DNA of 44,104 nucleotides from Ministeria vibrans ATCC 50519 (taxonomy: Eukaryota > Opisthokonta > Filasterea): NCBI GenBank assembly GCA_943704425.1, contig CALSCP010001830.1, positions 1-44,104 of the forward strand. Direction: 5' to 3'. The notes under the pieces are model-generated. The model saw only the letters and a list, made by a program, of their open reading frames with translations. It ran no database searches and was not told the DNA's origin. Of this stretch, positions 36,101 to 44,104 are shown piece by piece; position 1 is the first letter of the stretch, and the number at the start of each line of letters is the position of its first letter. Both the position numbers and the translations under genes were made by a program.

Positions 36101-37260
36101 CGCCAGTGCTCTTCGCTGGGCGATAGATGAGCGCGCATGTCGGGGAGGGCAATGAGATGGTGGCGTACGAGCTGCGCAGCGAGACGACAGAGCGACCCTG
36201 GCGTCGCCTGAGCACCAGTGTCTTGCTGGTGCATGTGGAATTTGAAGCCAACAATGTGGCAGAGTGACGACGGGCGATAGTTGAAGAGGTTGAGGAGCGC
36301 GAGGAAGAAGGGAACACGATCGAGGTTAAACTCGAGAGATTCGAGGATGCAATCGAGCACTCGGTTGGGATCGAGGTCGAAGAAGCCAATGAGCGAGCGC
36401 ACCTGAGTCATGGCGGCCTCGGCGTGACGCACCACGTCGGCGCGCTGAGACGCAGTGGCAACCGCCTCGGCGGGCGTGGTGATGTCGGTGGCAATGGCGG
36501 GCGCGTTGCGTGCGGCCACGTTGAGTTCGCTCAGCAGTTTGGCGTAGCCTTCGCTCTCCTCGCGCATAAGATTGAACTTTTGCTGGGCATAGAGCATGCG
36601 TGTGCGAAAACGCGTGTAGTTTTTCACAAAGGGCTCGGCGCTGAAGGAGACGCCAGGCACCGCCTCGACAAGCTCGGGCTCAAGACGCGCCTTGGCAAAG
36701 GGCTCGTCGAAGACGCCCGCGCCAATCAAGTGTCCGACAAGCTCGGCAACGGGCGCACGGGCGTCGTCGACGGAGACGGCGGTGGATGCGCCGCGCGCGA
36801 CTGCTTCCGAGTCGATCAGCGTGAGACTGTCTGCAATGCAATCGGCAATTTCCTTGTGCGGGATTTTGTCGTTTCCCAGCGATGTAGCGACCGTCAGCGA
36901 CGACAGACGCGTGTCTTCAGGAGCAAGTGTTGCGTGCCAACAGACGCCATACAACAAAGTCTACATACAACAGTGCAATCAGCAAAAGTAAGCAAAAAAA
37001 AGAAAAAAAAAAAAAACCTGAAGGTTTTGACTTGCGCGAATGCACATGTCACTTGCAGGCTCAGCGACAGTGTAGGTGGACGCGAGGGCCTTGGCTAGCT
37101 CGGCCACGAGCACGATGCTGCGGGAGAGGGCGCGGGGGAGGGAGGAGGAGAGGAAAGAGGAGAGAAGTGAGATGATGTTGGAGATGATCTGTGCTGGGCT
37201 GTACAGGTCGTTGGCCCAGGCGGCCTTGGTCAGCGACAGGCCCGGCGTTGCGGGGGGCAT
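32364..37260 (-). CDS. THOC2: THO complex subunit 2
   Basis: Four exons (37260-37018, 36960-34627, 34455-33191, 33081-32364) give 1,519 residues; human THOC2 has 1,593. It is the scaffold of THO/TREX, coupling transcription with mRNA export. Conserved helical-repeat segments are LPFEMRYRLYGRWKTESYAR, RQYGRKLGKLAHCNPLVVYG, YDVLAFAIVDSLVAPDKERM, LKELVQKMAGIELPEDL, CNEFHLPAEAAFFLLRP, VWAKITPKFFMTFWSLSLYD and CTENEAGRYGRFLAETL. A long Ser/Arg/Lys/Glu low-complexity tail (last 200 residues) matches the family. The acceptor before the tail exon follows a poly-T run (poly-A at 33090-33132 on the plus strand). The start at 37260 is the first ATG and gives a helical N-terminus. ALYREF, the partner adaptor, is also in this window. 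Confidence 0.97.
34492..34554. repeat. (AAAC)n repeat in THOC2 intron
   Basis: CAAA tetranucleotide repeats (GTTT on the coding strand) in the intron between THOC2 exons 2 and 3. Confidence 0.9.
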
Positions 37261-37510
37261 TTCACAATAATTAAGTGAAAGTAATTAAATATATTATTAT
37301 ATGAAGGAGAGATATACACACAGGAAGAACAATGTTATGATTCGAATAATTAACTACAAATTACTTTCGAAAAACAACCTCACGTTGACCACATACATGT
37401 AGACTTTGCAGAGTGACATGGCACAGTTTCAAGTTTCAATCTCTTGGGCGACGGCCTGAATTTAGGACAATAACAACGATGAAAAAAAAACTGATCGTCC
37501 TTCAATCTGG

Positions 37511-39280
37511 TCATATCTCATCGTCGCACGCCAGGCCATGCTCGACATTGAAGCAACTGCGTCCCCCAAAGTGGCAGTAGCCGACCTTGCACTGAGCGCA
37601 GATGCTCGACGTCTTTGACATGCAGCCAGGGCGGCGGCAGCGCAGTTGTTTAGCATAGCCCCTCCTGTCCAAGTCGGGGTTCCTCACAAGAGTGTGTGTC
37701 TCTGTCTTGCGGCGCTTGAAGGCGTCCTGGTCGCCACTGTTCGGGCCTGGTCGCTTCCGTGTGCGCCGCTCGTCTTGCTGGCGTGCCTCCTTCGTCAGCT
37801 CCTCGATAACCAGGCGGCGATAGTCGTCTAAAGCCAGAGATCGTGCGTTGACCACTTCCGAGTTCTTGTAGACAATAAAACCGTTGATGAGGCAAACGTC
37901 AAGCAAGAAGAAGAAGACACACTTCCACCACTTGACACTTTTCATGTACGACGGACGCTGCCACCGGTACTGGTCATGGCGGTCGACTCCGTTCATGTTG
38001 TTGTTGTAGTCAGAAAGCATTACGGGGCGCTTCTCGCCCGTGCGTGGCGCAATATCCTCAGACATGTCGCGACGGACGGACGTCATCATGTACACAGGCT
38101 TCTTGTCATACACACTCACAGCAGCAGTCGTCTTCGTGTCGTTGAGCGCCACTACAATGGTGCCGCGAACTTCCCTGCGTCGCTCTACGTTGGTTTCCTC
38201 TTTTTGATGAACCGCCTTGGGAGGCTTGCGACTCGTGCCGAGTGCGTATTGCTTCTTGGCGCGTAGCTGCTCGAGGAGTTCCTCGTAAATGTAGAGATTG
38301 TCCATGTAGATGATGTGACCCTGGTTGCGTAGCTGATCGGCGAGCCACAAGGTCCGAGCGCGCCGACCGCTGGTAATGCGGGCTCTCCTGTCGACTTGGG
38401 CGCCTGTGTTGTCCGCCTCAAAGACGAAAGCATAGCAGTAGCCGGTTGTACTGCAGCACAGCGCATCAACGCGCAGAGCTCCTCCAGCTCCGTGCGGTTT
38501 GCTCTTGAAGAGGTGCAGGAATTTGCAGCGCCCCTTGAACGGAACAGTCATTTCGCAGATCGCCACCTCAACACCGACGTGGTAGCGAGCGAGACAATTC
38601 GCCAAGACTTCTTCCACCATAAAGCGCGTATGATGAAGATTGTCACGATTGTCGGCTTTATTGACGTCGGAGACGTGAAGGTAGCGCAGGATCGTTTTGA
38701 ATCGGTCGCGGGGCGATTTCGGTCGCGAGTTTGTCAGAGAAGAAGAATTTGAAGCAGCTCAACGGTGTTTTCGAGTCTCGCTGATGAAAAATCGGTCCCC
38801 GCCGCACGGCGATCTCGCGGATGTTGGGTATGGGTTTGAGATTGCGGAAGACTTGAGTTTTGTCGTCTGGAATTGTCTCGCAGAGCCAGGTGGTGGGTTT
38901 TCGTTTCTTGGTCGCGGTTGCGTTGCAGTCGACGGTCCCGCCTCTTCGTCCTCCTCCTCCTCCTCCTCCTCCTTAACCTCCTCCTCCTCCTCCTCATCCT
39001 CCTCCTCAGATACCATCTCACCATCATCACTATCACACTCGTCGTCAGAGAAGTTGTCGCGACGGTCGATCTCGTCGAGCTGTTCGTCTTCCTCCTGCGC
39101 CTGAAGCATCATTGCACCTAGCAATGCAGATGCATCACGACGTCCTCGCTCCATGGTACACTGAGACAAAAGTTTGAACGAATTTCGAACGAGAATGGGT
39201 CCGCGAAAACGCTGAAAAGCTTCTTTTCGCGCCATATCCAAAGGGAAAAAAGTTGTCCGAGATTTCTCGTACATTCTCAA
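37511..39280 (-). pseudogene. Decayed or domesticated piggyBac-type transposase
   Basis: A 369-residue open frame (38620-37511) holds most of a piggyBac DDE domain and the C-terminal cysteine-rich zinc module (CRRPGCMSKTSSICAQCKVG). Motifs: PFKGRCKFLHLFKSKPHGAG, IIYMDNLYIYEELLEQL and DYNNNMNGVDRHDQY. The first catalytic Asp, normally in a DE-x-M-x-PFKGR motif, is Cys here (38555-38557). Upstream, an acidic N-terminal region (39274-about 38940) is in the same frame. The next piece, TPLSCFKFFFSDKLATEI (about 38690-38765), is in another frame, and the frame returns at RDRFKTILRYLH (about 38690). About 60 residues usually found between those pieces are absent, and a TGA interrupts the main frame at 38759-38761. 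I see no matching terminal repeats. It is either a dead copy or a remodelled host gene. Confidence 0.75.
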
Positions 39281-39372
39281 ATTGTGTTCTTAATTTAAGA
39301 CAAACGTCACCCGTTATATAAAATAAAAGAAATAAAAATACAGGGATGTACAATTGATACAGTCATGTTGTG

Positions 39373-41311
39373 TTACTCCGCGTCTGAGTCGTCGCCGTCG
39401 CCGTCGTCGCCGTCAGGCTTCTTTTGGGCGGCGTTGACCGAGTCGGCAATCACCGTGATGCGTCGCAAGAGGGGCTTGTCAAAGTCGTAATTCTGGAAGG
39501 ATTTGGCGCGTTTGAGAAGGGCGCGCGACTCGGCATAGTCATGTTGCTTCAGACGAATCTCGGCAAGCTCAACGAGAGCATGGGGCACGGCATAGACCTC
39601 GACGCCAACGCAGTCAGCAAGGTGGAGCAGCGACACTCGCTGGAGGCGCGCCACAGCCTCGTCGAGACGTCCGAGGCGGTGCAGGACCACACCACTCAGG
39701 TAGACGCAGACGGATGCTTCGCTCTCGTTCTGCACGTCCGCATCAAAGAGTACAAGACCACTAGCCTGCGCCTGCTCGCAGCGCTCCCACGCCTGCTCGT
39801 GGCGCTTAAGGTGCAAGAGCGAATCGAGTTCGATAGCGAGCGCCTGCACGGGGCGCAGATGACCGTCCTGCTGGCGCAGGAGAGATGCTTGTCGCAAGGC
39901 GAATGTGTCGAAGGTGAAGTGGTTGCGCACGGCGGGCGCAACGAGCTCGGTCGCAGCACGGGCGTCGTCGGGGCGACCACAGAGAGCATGACAATTGGCA
40001 AGCTGATAGGCAGCAAAGGCTCGGTATGAGCGGCCCTGGAAGCAGGCGAGGAAGCGTGCGAGTGCGTCGGCCGCTGCGTCGTATGCGCCGTCGAGGTAGT
40101 GGCAGTAACCCTGCTCGTAGAGGCCAATGTGGCGCAGTGACTCGGTATCGGTCGAAAGTGCACACACCCGCTCAAATCGCATGAGCGCGAGAGGGACGTT
40201 GCCCGCGAGACGTGCGGCGTAGCCACCGAGGAAGAGCAGCAAAGGACTGTCCGGGTAGCGCTCGTGCGCCTCGAGAAAGAGCCGTTCGGCCGCTGCGTAG
40301 TCTTTGGTGTAAAACTCTTCGATCCAGACAAGGAGCACGGCCGCAAGGTATGACGGGCTTTCTTGCAGGTCGTAGCACTGGCGCAGCTGCGAACGACCAA
40401 GATCACGACGGCCCTGTATGTACAAAGTTCCATCAGAATGTGTGTGCTCAGCGTGAGTATGTGCTTGGTGCTTAGTGTTGCGTATGTGTATGTGTATGTG
40501 TGCGTGTATGTGTACGTGTTTGGTGCTTGGGGTGTTCTTAGTGATTTGTGTTGTGTGTGTGTGTGTGTGTGTTTGTTTGAGTGTGTGTATGTATGTATGT
40601 GCATGTGGTGTGAGTAGTGTGATACCCTGAAGCCCAGCGCCTCGACGACAAAGCGGAAGTGTTTTGGGACAAAGGAGACGAAGAAGTGAAAGGCGCCCAG
40701 GCCGAAGAGGGTCGTCGCCCGCACATGGGCTGTTGCCCAGGCGGGATCCTTTTCCAGCCGGCCCATTAGCTGCTGGAAGCGTTTCCACGTGCCGTGGAGT
40801 TTGAGGGCACCCGTGATGTACGAGCCATTGCGCAGGAGCAGAAGAGACTCGAAACACGAAAGTTGCGCCATGTTCGCGCAGGATTGCGCCATGTTGGATA
40901 TGGGGGAAGAACGACGGCCAGTGACGAGGCGGAGTGCTTTGGACGCCTACAATAAAGCCAGGGAGCGGGTTGGTCGATGGATTGGGGGCAGAGAGGGGGC
41001 GCAGGGAGGGGGGAAAGGGGCGAGGGGGAATGGGGCCAGCGAACTTACGACACTTCGGAAGAGCGAGCAGGACTCGTCGGCCATGCTCTCGGCGGTCTTC
41101 ACAGCCTCACGCGCCACATGCACGTCGTGTTCGTCTTCACTGATGATTGCGCGCCAGAAGAGCACCTGCATAAGGCTCTGTGAGCGACAGTGGTGCGGTT
41201 GTTTACTATGATTCTCACCTCAGCATTCGAGACGAGCCAAGACGCGTCTTGCGCGTTTTCAAGACCTTCATTAATGTGAAGTTGCCGCGAGGCAGTTGCA
41301 GGGTCTCTCAT
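39373..41311 (-). CDS. TTC39: TTC39/Iml2-family TPR protein
   Basis: Four exons (41311-41219, 41165-41049, 40946-40626, 40413-39373) give 523 residues. The N-terminal part includes WLVSNAEVLFWRAIISEDEH, followed by the family's central GALKLHGTWKRFQQLMG and LFGLGAFHFFVSFVPKHFRF segments. TPR units in the C-terminal half include YDAAADALARFLACFQGRSY and LGRLDEAVARLQRV. The tail is acidic (GDDGDGDDSDAE). Yeast Iml2 and animal TTC39 proteins are linked to lipid droplets, inclusion clearance and cholesterol handling; the molecular activity is not established. The donor/acceptor pair at 40625/40414 encloses a CA/TG-rich intron. ATG 41311 is the first in-frame start. Confidence 0.85.
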
Positions 41312-41530
41312 GGACAATATTTATGATCAACAAAAATCAATACAAATCATAATAATTATTATAATTATAACGATTGCATTGAAAATGGTGCAAATGCCGA
41401 ATTTATTTATTACTTTTACGATCGATTGCAAGAATTATTATTATTATTATTAATAATATTATTATAAATGTATTCATAATTAATAGTACAACACAACGAC
41501 AATAACAGTGTCGTTGGGGGTTTCAGAATA

Positions 41531-42455
41531 TTACACGTTGAGGACACGAACAAACATGTGCTCGAGCTGATGATCACTGAGGATTGCCTTGAGCTGAGAC
41601 ATTCTGGACGACGAGACGGCACTTGAACCAACGGCCGTTGACTCATCCAAGTCGAGCATGTCTAGCGGTCCGGTAAATCGCGCCTCAACCGCTGTGCCGG
41701 ACTCTCGCTCACGCACCGTCATGCGCTGCCACGAGAGCCGTCGTACGCGCCGAGTGAAATCATCCACTGCCTCTGCGGGACCCTCAAGACACGCCACACC
41801 GGGTTTTCCCACGAGGATGAAGCCAGACAGGTGACATTCGGCGGCCCACTGCGCAAGCTGGTGCTTCTTCGTCTTGGAGTAAATATGATGAAAGTAGATC
41901 CACTGGCGCACAAACGACGACTCAACCGTCTCTTTCGTTTCTGGGAGTATCTCTGGCGGCACATCGCCGTCGCCAGCAGCAGCGTCATGGCTGGAAGGGA
42001 GCAGAGCTGCCAGCTGCTCCTGGATGAGCGCGACCGCCTGCGTCGCACTTGGGTCCCCAAGCGACTCGGCAAAGAACTGGCGCACCGTTCCGTGCAATTC
42101 ATCATGCTGCGACCTGCTCAGCCCGTCGCACCGCACGCTCATGGTGGGCGGCGCAGCGTCGGGATATGCGGTGGGAAGGGAAAAGGCAATGTGCGCGACT
42201 GACCCGCCAGCGACGCACAGCTCCCCTTCGCCCCCCAGCGCCATTTCCTCAAAGTACGCGCTCGAGTCCCTTTCGTACGCCTCGCACATGCGGCGGGCAT
42301 CTTCGCGGCGCCGTTCGGGGCACTGCGAGTGAGAGAGAGGGGCTGTGAGTGAGAGCTGTTGCGCTCAGACCAAACAGATTGACAACCTTGAAATTGTCTA
42401 ATATTTCACTCAGCAAGTCCACATCGGCCAGCCTGGCCAACTGACGATCAAGCAT
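41531..42455 (-). CDS. RWDD2: RWD-domain protein, RWDD2-like (DUF1115)
   Basis: Two exons (42455-42387, 42322-41531) give 286 residues. An N-terminal RWD domain (about 10-125; VAHIAFSLPTAYPDAAPP with the YP-x-x-x-P signature) is followed by the DUF1115 domain: FVRQWIYFHHIYSKTKKHQL, CHLSGFILVGKPGVACLEGP and VRRLSWQRMTV. RWD domains mediate protein contacts in ubiquitin, SUMO and Gcn2 pathways; the role of RWDD2 proteins is not known. An upstream in-frame ATG at 42536 would add 27 hydrophobic residues (LKLLGLIFFPALFNLASLC); I prefer 42455 because family members lack a membrane segment, but the longer form is possible. It is divergent from the surface-protein gene, 115 bp away. Confidence 0.85.
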
Positions 42456-42570
42456 GGCGCATAGAGAGGCAAGGTTGAAAAGCGCAGGAAAAAAAATAAG
42501 ACCTAAGAGCTTCAAAATATTTTCATAAACATCCAAGAAAATAGAAATTAATTACATCAAATTTAATCAA
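42456..42570. promoter_or_regulatory. Compact divergent promoter, RWDD2/BspA-like gene
   Basis: 115 bp between divergent starts, AT-rich towards the plus-strand gene. Shared use is inferred from distance only. Confidence 0.45.
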
Positions 42571-44013
42571 ATGCGCAGCGCCCTTGTCGTGGTCTGCCTT
42601 GCATTGTATTGGACTGGTAGTACAGCTAACAGCAACGACAGTGCTAACATGTATAATTCTTTGGTTTCAGTCGATCACTGAAACTTAAAATTGTGGTGAT
42701 AGAGAGAACGACAATGGTCACATTCACCTCATACCAGCGGGATCGGGCGCTGTCCACTCCACTGGGGACATATACGTGCTTGATGGAAAGGTGATGACGC
42801 TCAAGGAGGTGAACGAGACACTTGCAGTGCTGCTGGCTCAGATTGAGTCTCTGGAGGCGACGCTCGCCGCTTGCCCGAGCTGTGCGGCGCCCACGCTGCC
42901 GTGTGCGTCGTCTCCTTGCCTCCATCTTGCCACGTGTGTTGATACAAGCGCAAGCACGTACACCTGTGCGTGTGCGCCGGGCTACACGGGCGCCCTGTGT
43001 GACACCTTCACGGCGACTGCCTTCCAGACCATCTGGAATCCGCAGACGGGCGATTTTGCGGCACCACTGGCCGGCCTCAATCAAATCCGCCTGCCTCTGC
43101 ACGAGACGGGAACGTACAACTTTGTTGTCAGCTGGGGCGACGGCACGAACAGCACTATTACACATTGGAACCAGAGCGAGGTGATTCACACGTACAACGT
43201 CAGCGTGTCTGCTGTAACCGTGGACATCCACGGTACGCTTGTAGGTTGGGCCTTCTCCGACCAAAACGACGCGATCAAGCTTGAAGAAGTTACACAGTGG
43301 GGTGCGCTGCGTCTGGGCAATACGGGCAGCTACTTTTACAATTGCATCAACATGGACGTGAGCGCAACGGACACGCTGGATCTCACGGGCACCACGACGC
43401 TTGTTCACGCCTTCCGCAACTGTGTCTCTTTCACCGGCACCTCGTTGTCGTCGCTTGATGTCAGCCAAGTCACCGATACCAGCTCGATGTTCCAGGGCTG
43501 CCAGAATCTGGCTGCAGGAACTGATTTGTCACTCTGGGACGTAGGAAACAAAAATGCGCAAGGAGCGATATCTATCTCACAGTCTCACACCAAAATTGTT
43601 TGAATGGACTTTTAGGTGAGTCGTGTAGCGTCGATGGCATGGATGTTCTCGGGGACCATGATGTTCTCAGGGGCGTCGGTGGCGGGCTGGGACGTGTCAC
43701 GCGTGACGACGCTGCGGCACTTTGCGTCGTCGACAAGCGTCTTCAACCCTAATCTTAGTGGCTGGAACACCTCCAGTGTAGTCGACATGTCACTCGCCTT
43801 CCGTCTTGCGACCGGGTTCAATGGCGACGTGACCAACTGGGACACACGCAATGTCGCCGATATGACGTCCATGTTCTTTGGCGCCTCCATTTTCAATCGG
43901 GACCTCAGCGGATGGTGCGTCCAGTCCCTCTCCGCTCCGACCGGCTTTGACACCAACACACCCAAATGGGCCCTCTCTCGTCCCCTCTGGGGCACCACTT
44001 CCTCATGTAGCAC

Positions 44014-44017
<4 letters not shown>
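42571..44017 (+). CDS. Secreted EGF plus BspA-repeat (DUF285) surface protein
   Basis: Three exons (42571-42650, 42703-43540, 43616-44017) give 439 residues. A signal peptide (about 1-18, SALVVVCLALYW) starts the protein. A short coiled-coil-like helix (VNETLAVLLAQIESLEATL) is followed by a six-Cys EGF module (about 93-125, ending CACAPGYTGALC). Next comes a BspA-type beta segment with VVSWGDGTNS, then DUF285 repeats such as LDVSQVTDTSSMFQGC, GWDVSRVTTLRHF and NWDTRNVADMTSMFFGASIF. DUF285 repeats occur in bacterial, trichomonad and amoebal surface proteins that bind host or prey surfaces. There are several N-glycosylation sites (NHT/NST type). No membrane anchor is visible, so it is secreted or anchored by partners. 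The gene ends at the (AG)n tract; the stop codon is intact. Confidence 0.85.

Positions 44018-44104
<87 letters not shown>
44016..44104. repeat. (AG)n microsatellite at window end
   Basis: Pure AG repeats follow the stop of the surface-protein gene and run to the last base. Confidence 0.95.

Noticed and set aside
37271-39298. TTAA sites on both sides of the piggyBac frame as target duplications
   Set aside because: TTAA is common in this AT-rich flank and no inverted terminal repeats adjoin the sites, so element ends cannot be set.

Overview
This is an intron-rich nuclear window from a eukaryote, most likely a free-living protist; I could not place it further. I placed about 78 introns, nearly all short and all GT-AG. 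TAA, TAG and TGA all end recognisable proteins, so the standard code is used. Several families are eukaryote-specific (eRF3, THOC2, BTAF1, ACTL6, NOP56, POMGNT1). The sequence is a draft assembly: it has N runs at 13116-13860 and 24370-24379 and begins and ends inside (TC)n/(AG)n tracts.

Layout, left to right: POMGNT1-like glycosyltransferase (-, 3' part outside); C-terminal piece of a GOLD-domain protein (+); glucosamine-6-phosphate N-acetyltransferase (-); BTAF1/Mot1 (+); eRF3 (-, 5' end in the gap); ALYREF/Yra1 (+, 5' end in the gap); C-terminal part of an MFSD11-like transporter (-); C-terminal exon of NOP56 (+); secreted GH88/105 hydrolase (-); secreted GH27 alpha-galactosidase (-); mitochondrial-type methionyl-tRNA synthetase (+); unknown TPR/NTF2-like gene broken by a gap (-); cyclin-Q-like gene (+); MECR (-); HPS1/Fuzzy-like protein of uncertain identity (-); ACTL6/Arp4 (+); THOC2 (-); decayed piggyBac transposase (-); TTC39/Iml2 (-); RWDD2-like protein (-); EGF plus BspA-repeat surface protein (+).

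Most genes are housekeeping: transcription and chromatin (BTAF1, ACTL6), mRNA export (THOC2 and ALYREF, both of TREX), translation (eRF3, MARS2), snoRNP assembly (NOP56), mitochondrial fatty acid synthesis (MECR), amino-sugar metabolism (GNA1) and protein O-glycosylation (POMGNT1). The two neighbouring secreted glycosidases suggest breakdown of plant or algal polysaccharide. The gene order is compact: strands often alternate, and several pairs are divergent with start codons only 115-170 bp apart.

The clearest non-routine results concern structure. NOP56 and MFSD11 are both cut at their 5' side by one (TC)n block, which points to an assembly misjoin, and a similar break affects the GOLD gene. 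A short minisatellite recurs inside the TC microsatellites. eRF3 has a Sup35-like Q/Y-rich plus charged leader. The piggyBac copy has an intact C-terminal frame but has lost its first catalytic Asp. I saw no defence system, CRISPR array, rRNA or convincing tRNA.
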